DNA of 23,853 nt from NCBI GenBank assembly GCA_900552395.1, contig URZJ01000008.1:1-23853 (forward strand), written 5' to 3'. Each line of letters begins with the position of its first letter. Position 1 is the first letter of the stretch. Under the pieces are notes generated by a model. The model saw nothing but the letters and a program-made list of their open reading frames with translations. It was not told where the DNA came from and ran no database searches. This DNA is from an uncultured Collinsella sp. (GTDB lineage Bacteria > Actinomycetota > Coriobacteriia > Coriobacteriales > Coriobacteriaceae). Of this stretch, positions 1 through 10,282 are shown one piece after another. A program made the position numbers and the translations under genes.

Positions 1-584
1 ACATCGGCGCCCTCGCGCATGACAATGCCCTTACCCAACTCGAACTTGTAGGTCTCGGGGTCGTTGATAACCGGCGAGGCCAAACGGGCGAAGCGCATGT
101 ACACCGGACCGTCGCACTCGTAGGCGGCGCGCGTCACGGCGCGGGCCTCCACGTCGTCGGCGGGAACAATTACGGTCATGCCGGGGATGACGCGCATGAG
201 GGCGATATCCTCGCAGCACTGGTGCGTGGCGCCGTCCTCGCCCACCGAGATGCCGGCGTGCGTGGCACCGATCTTAACGTTGAGGTGCGGGTAGCCGATG
301 GAGTTGCGGACCTGCTCAAAGGCGCGACCGGCAGCGAACATGGCAAAGGTACTCGCGAAGGCAACACGACCAGTGGTCGCGATACCGGCGGCGACGCCCA
401 TCAGGTTGCTCTCGGCAATGCCCACATCGAAGAAGCGGTCGGGGCAAGCGGCCTTAAACTTACCGGTCTGTGTGGCGGCGGCCAGGTCGGCGTCGAGGAC
501 CACAAAGTCATCGTGCTCGTTGGCGAGCTCGACGAGGGCCTCGCCGTAGCTTACGCGCGTGGCGATTTTCTTGACGTCTGCCAT
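1..584 (-). CDS. Transketolase, C-terminal (pyrimidine-binding) subunit, partial
   Basis: Partial gene: the reading frame is open to the left window edge, so the 3' end is missing; 194 codons are visible. It is the second half of a split transketolase, which moves two-carbon units between sugar phosphates in the non-oxidative pentose phosphate pathway. The translation starts MADVKKIATRVSYGEALVEL and contains GIAESNLMG, which carries the conserved glutamate that activates the thiamine diphosphate cofactor, followed by ATHAGISVGEDGATHQ, typical of the family. The ATG at 582-584 follows the stop of the N-terminal subunit by a single base, so the two are almost certainly translated together and form one enzyme. 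1-deoxyxylulose-5-phosphate synthase is a relative, but the two-gene split and short N-terminal partner fit transketolase better. Confidence 0.93.
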   Translation of the reverse strand, partial: MADVKKIATRVSYGEALVELANEHDDFVVLDADLAAATQTGKFKAACPDRFFDVGIAESNLMGVAAGIATTGRVAFASTFAMFAAGRAFEQVRNSIGYPHLNVKIGATHAGISVGEDGATHQCCEDIALMRVIPGMTVIVPADDVEARAVTRAAYECDGPVYMRFARLASPVINDPETYKFELGKGIVMREGAD

Positions 585-585
585 C

Positions 586-1416
586 CTAGAGCTCCTCTCC
601 GGCGGCCGTGAGCTCTGCCATGGCCTGCTCAAACTGTTCATCGTTGGGGGCCTTGCCGTGCCAGCCAACCTGGTTCTCCATAAAGGACACGCCCTTGCCC
701 TTTGTGGTCTCGGCGATAATGGCGGTCGGCTGCCCCTTGGTGGCGCGAGCCTCGGCAAAGGCGGCGCGGATCTGGTCGAAGTCGTTGCCGTCGGCGAGCT
801 CAACCACGTGGAACTTGAACGCGCGGAACTTGTCGGCGAGCGGCATGGGGTCGTTGACCTCCTCGACGGGACCGTCAATCTGAAGGCCGTTGTGGTCGAC
901 GATCACGCAGAGGTTATCGAGCTGCTGGTTGCCGGCAAACATGGCGGCCTCCCAGACCTGGCCCTCCTCGCTCTCGCCATCACCCAGCAGGGCGTACGTG
1001 CGATAAGTATCGCCCCAGTGCTTGGCGGCAACGGCCATGCCCACGGCGGCGGAAATGCCCTGGCCGAGCGAGCCGGTGGACATGTCGACGCCCGGGGTGT
1101 CGTTCATGTTGGGGTGACCCTGCAGGTGGCTGCCGATATGGCGCAGCGTCTCAAGATCCTCCTTGGGGAAGAACCCGCGCTCGGCGAGCACGGCGTACAG
1201 GCCCGGAGCGCAATGGCCCTTGGAGAGCACAAAACGGTCGCGATCGGCCTTGCGGGGATCGGACGGGTCGACGTTCATTTCCTCAAAGTACAGATAGGTC
1301 ATGATGTCGGCAGCACCGAGCGAACCGCCCGGATGGCCGGACTTGGCAGCGTGCACGCCGGTGACGATGCCCTTCCTTACCTCATTGGCAACCTTTTTGA
1401 GCTCTTCATCGCTCAT
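586..1416 (-). CDS. Transketolase, N-terminal (diphosphate-binding) subunit
   Basis: A 276-residue protein forming the thiamine-diphosphate-binding half of a split transketolase. It acts in the cytoplasm with the product of the gene one base downstream. Visible signatures are the substrate-contacting SGHPGGSLG near residue 26, the SKGHCAPGLYA segment, STGSLGQGIS, and the thiamine motif GDGESEEGQVWEA running to N in VDHNGLQ, which binds the cofactor's magnesium. The length is normal for this subunit (about 270-280 residues); full-length transketolase is about 660. The start is supported by a purine-rich GAAAGGAAGG a few bases upstream. The stop is TAG. The gene pair probably forms a short operon read from a promoter near 1500. 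Confidence 0.95.
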   Translation of the reverse strand: MSDEELKKVANEVRKGIVTGVHAAKSGHPGGSLGAADIMTYLYFEEMNVDPSDPRKADRDRFVLSKGHCAPGLYAVLAERGFFPKEDLETLRHIGSHLQGHPNMNDTPGVDMSTGSLGQGISAAVGMAVAAKHWGDTYRTYALLGDGESEEGQVWEAAMFAGNQQLDNLCVIVDHNGLQIDGPVEEVNDPMPLADKFRAFKFHVVELADGNDFDQIRAAFAEARATKGQPTAIIAETTKGKGVSFMENQVGWHGKAPNDEQFEQAMAELTAAGEEL

Positions 1417-1501
1417 TGTGCCTTCCTTTCATCCTCTTTAGACAAGATGCGCACGGCACCGAAGGTAATCCCAACACAGCCGCAATGCACGTACGTCATT
1501 C

Positions 1502-1530
1502 ATTATGCTGGAAACTGATGGCTTTACCAG
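1502..1530 (-). promoter_or_regulatory. Candidate promoter of the transketolase pair
   Basis: Read on the minus strand, CATAAT at 1502-1507 resembles a -10 box. A weak -35 (CTGGTA, 1525-1530) lies 17 bases upstream. The surrounding 1500-1560 region is AT-rich compared with the flanking genes, as expected for a promoter. The -35 match is only three of six, so this is a candidate. A short inverted repeat (AACCG / CGGTT, 1566-1584) lies further upstream without a T-run. Confidence 0.35.
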
Positions 1531-1623
1531 AGTTTTTATCATTATTTGAACAATTTAGCAGGCAGAACCGCTGATGAAACGGTTTATCAATGTGAACGTC
1601 TTTTGGATGGAACGCGGTCGCCC

Positions 1624-2514
1624 CTACGCGCTAATGTCCTTGAATCCCTCGCCGAAGGCTTCCGTAACGTCAGCGACCGTCACAATGGCGTGAGGATCGC
1701 GCTCGCGCACGATCGTCTTGAGGGTATTGAGCTCTCGACGGCTCACGATGACCATGATCACCGGCTTCTCGGCACCCGAATACATGCCAGTCGCCTTAAA
1801 CTTGGTACAACCACGACCCAGGCCATACATAATATCGGCAGCGATATCAGGGAACTTGTCCGAGATGATGAGTACCATACGGCGTTTGTTGCCACCATCG
1901 ACCACGGCATCGATCACGTAGCCGCTAATGACCATCGAAAGGCCTGCATATAGTGCATTTTCGATTGAAAAGACCGGAGCCGACAGCGCACATACGGCAA
2001 CATCGATCGCCATGACGGTCGAGCCCACGGGCAGCGAGGTATTACGCGAGATGATTTGGCCAATCGTGTCCGAGCCGCCGGTGTTGGCGCCGGCGCGCAG
2101 CACCATGCCATAACCGATGCCCGTGATGATGCCGCCCCACATAGCGGGCAGCATCAGATCGGCATGTGCCAGCGGCGCCACAAACGGAGCGAACAGGTCG
2201 GTGAAAAAGCCCAGCAGCACAAAGCCCGTCGCCGTCTGCACCACGTAGAACATGCCGCCCTCGCGCATAACGACCAGCAGCAGCAAGGCGTTCATCACGA
2301 TCGTCTGAATACCAACGGGAAGCGATAGACCGCGCGATGCGCCGACCGCCTGGATAATGGTGGCAAGGCCCGTAACGCCACCGGCAGCAAGGCCGTTGGG
2401 AATCAAAAACAGGTCGGTCGCAATAGCGGCCAGAGCGCACCCCAACATAATCTGGGGCAGGTCGTGAAAGAAGTTCATCGAAAGAATGCGCTTAATGTCC
2501 AGACGATATGCCAT
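1624..2514 (-). CDS. YitT-family integral membrane protein
   Basis: A 296-residue membrane protein of the YitT/DUF161-DUF2179 family. The first ~190 residues hold several hydrophobic segments (for example IMLGCALAAIATDLFLIPNG and AMWGGIITGIGYGMVLRAGA) with the family hallmarks GLAAGGVTGLA and GANTGGSDTIGQI. The C-terminal third is the soluble DUF2179 domain, with REL..LK..V..RDPHAIVTV and EAFGEGFKDI. No transport substrate or enzymatic role is established for the family. The reading frame can be extended by eight codons, but the ATG at 2512-2514 is preferred because GGGAGG sits at good spacing in front of it. A terminator-like hairpin ends almost at that Shine-Dalgarno sequence (see 2527-2554). 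The stop is TAG. Confidence 0.9.
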   Translation of the reverse strand: MAYRLDIKRILSMNFFHDLPQIMLGCALAAIATDLFLIPNGLAAGGVTGLATIIQAVGASRGLSLPVGIQTIVMNALLLLVVMREGGMFYVVQTATGFVLLGFFTDLFAPFVAPLAHADLMLPAMWGGIITGIGYGMVLRAGANTGGSDTIGQIISRNTSLPVGSTVMAIDVAVCALSAPVFSIENALYAGLSMVISGYVIDAVVDGGNKRRMVLIISDKFPDIAADIMYGLGRGCTKFKATGMYSGAEKPVIMVIVSRRELNTLKTIVRERDPHAIVTVADVTEAFGEGFKDISA

Positions 2515-2526
2515 GCTGCCTCCCTC

Positions 2527-2554
2527 AAAAAAGCGCACCCAAACGGATGCGCTT
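2527..2554 (-). terminator. Intrinsic terminator between prfB and the YitT gene, touching the YitT ribosome-binding site
   Basis: On the minus strand AAGCGCA and TGCGCTT (2548-2554 and 2531-2537) form a 7-bp perfect stem that runs into a T-run (2527-2532). It ends the secA-prfB transcription unit 126 bases after the prfB stop. The T-run is followed directly by GAGGGAGG, the Shine-Dalgarno of the YitT gene, so any YitT transcript started upstream must pass through this hairpin. A second GC-rich palindrome, CCCTGCGCAGGG (about 2604-2616), lies a little upstream and could also contribute to termination. Confidence 0.75.
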
Positions 2555-2679
2555 CGAACTTCTTGCTGTATTCGATTCTACCGATTCGCCGGACAAAAAC
2601 CACCCCTGCGCAGGGTTTATTCCGGATACAAACCCGTCCAACCGTTGGGCTTAGCATCGGCTTGAAGCCGCCCGATGTT

Positions 2680-3824
2680 TTAGATCTCCGAGCCTTCTGC
2701 ATCGGCGTTGCCAGTGGCCCAGCGATGGTAGCCAATAACAAACGGGTCCAGGTCGCCATCGTCAAGAACTGCCTCGACGTTGCTGGTCTCAACGCCCGTG
2801 CGTAGGTCCTTAACCATCTGATACGGGTAGAGCACGTAGCTGCGGATCTGGTTGCCAAAACCAATCGTGGTTTTGGGTCCGCGAATCTCATCCAGGGCCT
2901 CGGCGCGCTTCTCGAGCTCAATCTCGTACAGGCGAGCCTTGAGGATCTGCATGCACGCGGCCTTGTTCTGGATCTGGCTGCGCTCGTTTTGGCAGGTGAC
3001 CACAATGCCGCTGGGGAAATGCGTCACGCGCACGGCGGAGTCGGTGGTGTTAACGCCCTGACCGCCCGGGCCGCTCGCGTGGTACACGTCCACGCGGATG
3101 TCATCGGGACTGATTTCGATGTCGATATCATCGGGTAGCACGGGGATGACCTCGACGCCGGCAAACGTGGTCTGGCGGCGCTTCTTGTCGTCGGTGGGGC
3201 TAATGCGAACCAAGCGGTGGACGCCGGCCTCGGCGCGCAGCATGCCAAATGCGTCCTTGCCCTCGACGGTAAAGGTCGCGCGGTCGATGCCGATGACCTC
3301 GGCTGCGGGACAGTCGTTGATGGTGACCTTCCAGCCGCGACGCTGGCAGTACTTCATGTACATCTTAAAGAGCATGAAGGTCCAATCCTGGGCCTCCAAA
3401 CCACCCTGCCCGGGCTTGATGGTCACAATCGCGTCGCCATGGTCGAACTCCCCGGTAAACCAGCTCGCAAGCTCAAGCTCGTCGATGGCGCGGGCCAGGC
3501 GTTCTGCCGTAGCGGTAGCCTCCTCGCGAAGGGCGGCGACATCGGGGTCATCCCCCATCTCCTCGGCAAGCTCCAGCGCGGCGCGGGCATCGGAAAGCTC
3601 GCCGCGCGCGTTGTCCACGGCAGCGATATCTTCCTTGGTGCGCGCGATTTCCTCCATGGTGACACGGGCGGCGTCGTCATCCCAAAAGCCGGGGGCCACG
3701 CTTTTGGCCTCGAGCTCGGTCACGCGCGTGCGCTTTTCGTCCAAGTGGAGATATGACTCGACCTCGCCGAGCCGGTCCGCAAACGCGTCCAGCTCGGCGG
3801 GCGTTACCTCTAAAGCCTCAGCCA

Positions 3825-3825
<1 letters not shown>
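2680..3825 (-). CDS. prfB: Peptide chain release factor 2
   Basis: A 381-residue RF2, which recognises stop codons UGA and UAA in the ribosomal A site and triggers peptide release. The catalytic GGQ is at residues 254-256 in SGPGGQGVNTTDSAV. The codon-recognition loop normally reads SPF in RF2; here residues 209-211 are SPT (VRISPTDDKKRRQ). The frame is continuous from MAEALEVTP; the programmed +1 frameshift that autoregulates prfB in many bacteria is absent. The ATG (3823-3825) shares its A with the secA stop (TAATG on the minus strand), implying translational coupling to secA. The stop is TAA. Confidence 0.96.
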
Positions 3826-6632
<2,807 letters not shown>

Positions 6633-6693
6633 GTGGTTTTCCTTTTTGGCCATCGCCCACGCCGTGCAGCTGCGGGCGAGTTAAACACAGATG

Positions 6694-6699
6694 ATTGTA
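6694..6699 (-). promoter_or_regulatory. Candidate -10 box of the secA-prfB operon
   Basis: On the minus strand TACAAT lies about 62 bases before the preferred secA start, in an otherwise short leader. No convincing -35 hexamer is visible at 16-18 bases upstream, so only the -10 is proposed. Confidence 0.4.
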
Positions 6700-6758
6700 C
6701 TTTAGCCAAACAAGGCGCGGCCTATACGGTCGACCTCGACCGCCACGTAATAACTATG

Positions 6759-6795
6759 ACCAACCTGCCACAATGGGACAGGTTTATTTTGGCAA
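6759..6795. repeat. Degenerate copy of the GGGACAGGTT intergenic repeat
   Basis: CAATGGGACAGGTTTATTTT (from 6771) resembles the right arm of the element at 6829-6895, with one G missing from the G-run. ACCAACCTG at 6759-6767 matches the start of the inverted arm. The middle appears deleted, leaving a small AACCTG / CAGGTT hairpin. It lies between secA and rpmE. Confidence 0.7.
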
Positions 6796-6828
6796 GTTTT
6801 ATCTGAGCAAACGCCGTCTCTCTGTCAT

Positions 6829-6895
6829 TTGGTGCAAACCAACCTGTCCCCTTCGCACCAATCTGGTGCAATGGGGACAGGTTAGTTTGCACCAA
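6829..6895. repeat. 67-base near-palindromic intergenic repeat (REP-like)
   Basis: Two 23-base arms (6829-6851 and 6873-6895) are reverse complements with one mismatch. Each carries the core AACCTGTCCCC / GGGGACAGGTT. The spacer holds a second hairpin, GCACCA (6855-6860) and TGGTGC (6864-6869) around a three-base loop, so the whole element can fold into one long nested hairpin. Related single arms occur at 6771-6795 and 20721-20749. This layout resembles REP/BIME elements; no mobilising transposase is present in the window. Confidence 0.85.
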
Positions 6896-6900
6896 CAAGA

Positions 6901-6938
6901 AAAGGGCCGCGCACCCAATTGGATGCACGGCCCTTTTG
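6901..6938 (-). terminator. rpmE terminator
   Basis: An almost symmetrical stem, AAAAGGGCCG with a CGGCCCTTTT partner, reads as a strong hairpin followed by TTTT on the minus strand, 33 bases after the rpmE stop. The flanking A- and T-runs mean it could also work in the other direction. Confidence 0.85.
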
Positions 6939-6970
6939 CCATGAATGCGAGCGATTCCTCGGCGAGCTAT

Positions 6971-7396
6971 TTACTCAGCAGCCTCGGTGGTCTCGGCCTC
7001 GGCAGCGGCCTCCTCGACGGGAGCCTCTGCGGGAGCCTCGGCGGCCTGCTTGGCAGCCTCCTCGGCAAACTTAGCAGCACGCTTGGCCTTCTCGGCAGCC
7101 TTAGCCTCAGCGGCGGCCTTGCGAGCGGCCTCGGCCTCAGCAGCCTTGGCAGCCTTGGCAGCCTTGGCCTCCTCGGCCTTCTTGAGCTGGGCGGCAGCGG
7201 CGCCACCGAACTTGTCGGCGAAGCGCTGGACGCGTCCACCGGTGTCGACGAACTTCTGCTGGCCGGTGTAGAACGGGTGGCACTCGTTGCAAAGCTCAAC
7301 CTTCATCTCGGACACGGTAGCGTGCGTCTTGAAGGTGTTGCCGCAGGAGCACGTCACCGTGCACTCGACATACTGGGGATGGATACCCTGCTTCAT
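6971..7396 (-). CDS. rpmE: Ribosomal protein L31 with long Ala/Glu/Lys-rich C-terminal tail
   Basis: Residues 1 to about 67 are a standard zinc-type L31 of the large ribosomal subunit: MKQGIHPQYVECTVTCSCGN, the zinc cysteine pairs C16/C18 and C36/C39, then HPFYTGQQKFVDTGGRVQRF. L31 is usually about 65-80 residues, but here it continues to 141. The extra ~70 residues consist almost only of A, E, K and a few R, in a pattern such as AKAAKAAEAEAARKAAAEAK, likely a long charged helix, ending acidic (PVEEAAAEAETTEAAE). AAGGAG precedes the ATG at good spacing, and the frame is clean through the tail, so the extension is coding and not a missed stop. The gene is monocistronic, with its own promoter and terminator. 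Confidence 0.95.
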   Translation of the reverse strand: MKQGIHPQYVECTVTCSCGNTFKTHATVSEMKVELCNECHPFYTGQQKFVDTGGRVQRFADKFGGAAAAQLKKAEEAKAAKAAKAAEAEAARKAAAEAKAAEKAKRAAKFAEEAAKQAAEAPAEAPVEEAAAEAETTEAAE

Positions 7397-7418
7397 GGTA
7401 GGACTCCTTATTGGTCAG

Positions 7419-7509
7419 GCGCTGGTTACCGATCAGCGCATAAGGCGTCTTGGTTTCCGACCAAGACAACAAACTCGGCTATGGTACCACGGCGCCGCGC
7501 GTCCCACAA
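7419..7509 (-). promoter_or_regulatory. rpmE promoter and leader with two stem-loops
   Basis: On the minus strand TTGTGG (7504-7509) and TACCAT (7481-7486) are 17 bases apart, a plausible promoter starting transcription near 7474. The resulting leader of about 78 bases contains two perfect stems: GTCTTGGT / ACCAAGAC (7447-7454 with 7460-7467, five-base loop) and GCGCTG / CAGCGC (7419-7424 with 7434-7439). Neither is followed by a T-run, so they are not terminators. They may affect translation or mRNA stability, for example as a binding site for L31 itself. Confidence 0.5.
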
Positions 7510-7582
7510 AAGGTTCACGGTCTTTTCGGCACAACACGAGCTGGACCTTAAATATCAACTTCATCCGAACACTCCCCCACAT

Positions 7583-9379
7583 TCATCTCTCGTATGTATC
7601 GAGGTATTCCTGCTTGAGCGTCTGCGAGGACGACTTGATCTTTTCCACGAGCGTGCCGGCCTCGATGAAGTAGAACGAGTTGGTGAGGTCTGCCAGGTCG
7701 TCGAGCAGATGGCTTGAAATGAGCACGCTTCGTCCCCGCGCCACCTCGCTGCGCATCGCGTCGCAGGAGGTTTTCCGTTTTCCCGGATCGAGGCCGTTCA
7801 GCGGTTCATCGAGGATGAGGTACGGGCAATCGGTCGCTATCGCCATGGCAAGCTTTACCTGCTGCTTCATTCCTGTCGAGAGTTTACGGGTCGGCTTGTC
7901 GAGATATGGGGAGTCGCAGAGCGAGTCGATGTCGGCGGCCGATTTCCACGCCTCCCTAACGAAAGCAAGGTGCTCGATGGCCGATAGCGTGGGATAGAGA
8001 TCCGCGCTGCCCGAAGAGCTCAGGTAGACGAGTTCTGCAAATTCGGCTGATCGACGTTGGCAGATTCCGTCTGCCGCCAGGCTTCCCGAGCGGATGCGGG
8101 TGGGAAATTGGCCCGACAGCGCTTCAAGAAGGGTGGTTTTCCCCGAGCCGTTGGGAGCAACGAGGCCCGCCGCCGTTCCCGGGCTCAGGAAAAGCGACCC
8201 GATTGAAAGTATCGTCGTGCTTCCGTATCCCACGCTCGCGTCTAGAAGCTCGAGCCCATGGTGCTTTTTCGCGGGTCCAGGCTGTTTGGGGGAACGTGTC
8301 GCAACGGCGCCGACCGTAAAAAAGACCGCGACGTATGCCAGGGCCACGGCAAGCATCGATGCGCTGCCTGAACCGGAGCCAATGAATTCTGTCGGGAAGC
8401 ATCCTACGTAACCCGTTGCCTCGATAGGCGAGAATACGGGCAGTGGCAGGAGCCCGAGCACGGCATTATGCCCTAGTGCCGAATCGGACAGTAACGGGAA
8501 TGCCGGGGCCGCGACAAGCAGCGCGGAGGCAAGGGGGCCCGCGAGGACGCGCCTCGTTGCGGTCGATAGGACGGCGGAGCAAACGGATATCAAGGTTCCG
8601 CCCGCAAGCAGCGCGAGAAGCAGGGCTGTGAAGACGTTTCCCGCGGTCGTGGTGGTAAGCGCGCCGTCATGGAAGAAGGCGATCGGGTACCCAATTTGCC
8701 CGAAGCCGTTTAGGACCAAGGCGTAAATGCCCCCGGGTGCGAGGCCGGCGAGGAGCATCGCGGTCCCCGCGACGATTATCGAAAACACGATCTGAATAAG
8801 GCGCCGGAATTTGGGCACGGGCGCCTTTGCCGCCAGGGTCCCGGGCCTTGTGGCGCCGAGCACGAGTATCGACGAGAGAAGGAAGGGGATGAAGGGAAGG
8901 AAAGACGGCGCCGTGGCAATGGCGTAAGGCAGGAAGGAAAGGAATGGCAGGTCGTTTGCGGAGGCCGGGATATCCGTGATGCCGGAGCTGCTCAGGGCAC
9001 GGCAATATGCGAGCGCTGCGTCATTGGTCTCTCGGTCTCCCACGATGGACCCGGATTGGAAGCCTTCGCCCATGAGCGCGTAGTAGCTCTCGGCAGAATC
9101 GAGAAAGGCGGCGTCGGTTTGAGCGGCAAGGGCGGCGTTCGCGTATCTTGCAAGCTCCGCGTCAGCTTGCTGCTCTGGCGATAGGTCTGTGCCGCTGGCC
9201 CGGGGCGCGCGCATATTGAATGCGTCGACAAAGCCCTGCATGCCCTGCTTCATAAAGAAGGGCCCGTAGATGGGTGAATTGAACGCAATGGGGACGGAAA
9301 AGGCTGCAGCGAGAACGAGCGTACAAATCCATGCGGCCTTGTCTCTTAGGATCAGTTTGAGAAGAAGTCGACAGTACAT
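7583..9379 (-). CDS. ABC exporter half: ABC-2-type permease fused to ATPase
   Basis: A 598-residue fusion. Residues ~1-365 are a permease module: a first membrane segment (~16-34), an extracytoplasmic stretch rich in A, D and E to about residue 145, then several membrane segments. The loop LNGFGQIGYPI (223-233) lies between them. Residues ~375-598 are an ABC ATPase: Walker A APNGSGKTT (408-416), signature LSTGMKQQ (500-507), Walker B LILDEP (521-526), H-loop H557. The Q-loop glutamine is missing (VYLSSSGS). The permease module resembles both halves of the protein at 10279-12501. ATG 9379 is chosen because AGGTG lies seven bases upstream. The gene has its own perfect -10 box (9498-9503). The stop is TGA, not seen in the core genes here. 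Substrate unknown; export of, or immunity to, the peptide encoded upstream is inferred from context. Confidence 0.85.
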   Translation of the reverse strand: MYCRLLLKLILRDKAAWICTLVLAAAFSVPIAFNSPIYGPFFMKQGMQGFVDAFNMRAPRASGTDLSPEQQADAELARYANAALAAQTDAAFLDSAESYYALMGEGFQSGSIVGDRETNDAALAYCRALSSSGITDIPASANDLPFLSFLPYAIATAPSFLPFIPFLLSSILVLGATRPGTLAAKAPVPKFRRLIQIVFSIIVAGTAMLLAGLAPGGIYALVLNGFGQIGYPIAFFHDGALTTTTAGNVFTALLLALLAGGTLISVCSAVLSTATRRVLAGPLASALLVAAPAFPLLSDSALGHNAVLGLLPLPVFSPIEATGYVGCFPTEFIGSGSGSASMLAVALAYVAVFFTVGAVATRSPKQPGPAKKHHGLELLDASVGYGSTTILSIGSLFLSPGTAAGLVAPNGSGKTTLLEALSGQFPTRIRSGSLAADGICQRRSAEFAELVYLSSSGSADLYPTLSAIEHLAFVREAWKSAADIDSLCDSPYLDKPTRKLSTGMKQQVKLAMAIATDCPYLILDEPLNGLDPGKRKTSCDAMRSEVARGRSVLISSHLLDDLADLTNSFYFIEAGTLVEKIKSSSQTLKQEYLDTYER

Positions 9380-9497
9380 TCAGAAGCACCTACGTTCCTC
9401 AAAGAATCGTTAGATTAAAAGTAACAGACCGGATGAAGATACGTGCGACGGGGGCGAGGCGAATGGCTGAGCGGTATCGATATGCGGGTTCAACGGT

Positions 9498-9503
9498 ATT
9501 ATA
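9498..9503 (-). promoter_or_regulatory. -10 box upstream of the permease-ATPase fusion
   Basis: A perfect TATAAT on the minus strand in the 153-base gap between the ATPase gene and the fusion gene, about 118 bases before the fusion's ATG. The region is locally AT-rich. No clear -35 hexamer is seen at the right distance (AAGTTA at 17 bases is weak). It suggests the fusion gene can be transcribed separately from the upstream peptide-permease-ATPase unit. Confidence 0.5.
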
Positions 9504-9532
9504 TTGGCCACATAGATTTTTAACTTGCATTT

Positions 9533-10282
9533 CTACCCGCCCTTTTCGTAGAGTCGCCGATACGTGCTTAGCGCACCCTCGGCGCGTCCGGCAGGCTTTG
9601 CGAAATGGGATCCAGGAGACTTCGGCGCAGCATCATCTTGCGGAATGCTTCTAATGAGCCTCCCATCCTTCAAAAACAGAATCTCATCGCACAGCCTATC
9701 GACCGAATCCAAGATGTGGGATGACATGATGATGCACGTACCAGAATCGGCCAGCTTCCTGAGAATCTCGGAATGCAAGTCCACCCTGCTGGGGTCGAGC
9801 GCGTTCATGGGCTCATCTAATAGAAGGTACCGCGCGCCCGTCGCATACGCAATCGCCAGGGTAAGCTGCTGCTTCATGCCCTGGCTCAGAGTGCGGATCC
9901 TCATCTTCGCGAACTCGCCTATCTGCGTTTGTTCCACTATCTCTTCGATATCGCGAGCATGCGGCCACATATCGCAAACCATCTTGAGGTGATCTTCCGC
10001 ACGCAATCCGGGATACAGCAGCGTCCCCTCACCAGGTGCATAGAAGATCATAGAACGGACCTCTCTCGCACCCGTACCCTGCACCTCATCCAGAACGATG
10101 CTCCCGTCCACGCGAGGACCCGGCAAACCTGCCATCGCACGCAGCAACGTCGTCTTTCCATGCCCGTTCGGAGCGACGAGACCGTAGACCGTACCCGGGG
10201 CAAACTCAGCGTTCACCGAATCTACGAGCACCTTCTTTCCATAAGAGATCGTCAGCGTTTGAAGGTCAATCATCGAGATCAT
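9533..10282 (-). CDS. ABC transporter ATP-binding protein
   Basis: A 249-residue stand-alone ATPase of an exporter. Walker A is APNGHGKTT (37-45), signature LSQGMKQQ (132-139), Walker B LLLDEP (153-158), H-loop H189 in MSSH. As in the fused ATPase, the Q-loop glutamine is not conserved (FYAPGEGTLLYP). The start codon overlaps the stop of the permease gene upstream (ATGA, 10279-10282), so the two are coupled and most likely form one transporter. An alternative start is the ATG at 10271-10273, three codons in. The C-terminal 40 residues after the ATPase fold are variable and unassigned. The stop is TAG. Confidence 0.9.
   Translation of the reverse strand: MISMIDLQTLTISYGKKVLVDSVNAEFAPGTVYGLVAPNGHGKTTLLRAMAGLPGPRVDGSIVLDEVQGTGAREVRSMIFYAPGEGTLLYPGLRAEDHLKMVCDMWPHARDIEEIVEQTQIGEFAKMRIRTLSQGMKQQLTLAIAYATGARYLLLDEPMNALDPSRVDLHSEILRKLADSGTCIIMSSHILDSVDRLCDEILFLKDGRLIRSIPQDDAAPKSPGSHFAKPAGRAEGALSTYRRLYEKGG

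Noticed and set aside
559..1518. 319-residue plus-strand open frame opposite the transketolase N-terminal subunit
   Set aside because: Antisense to a clearly recognised gene and without family motifs.
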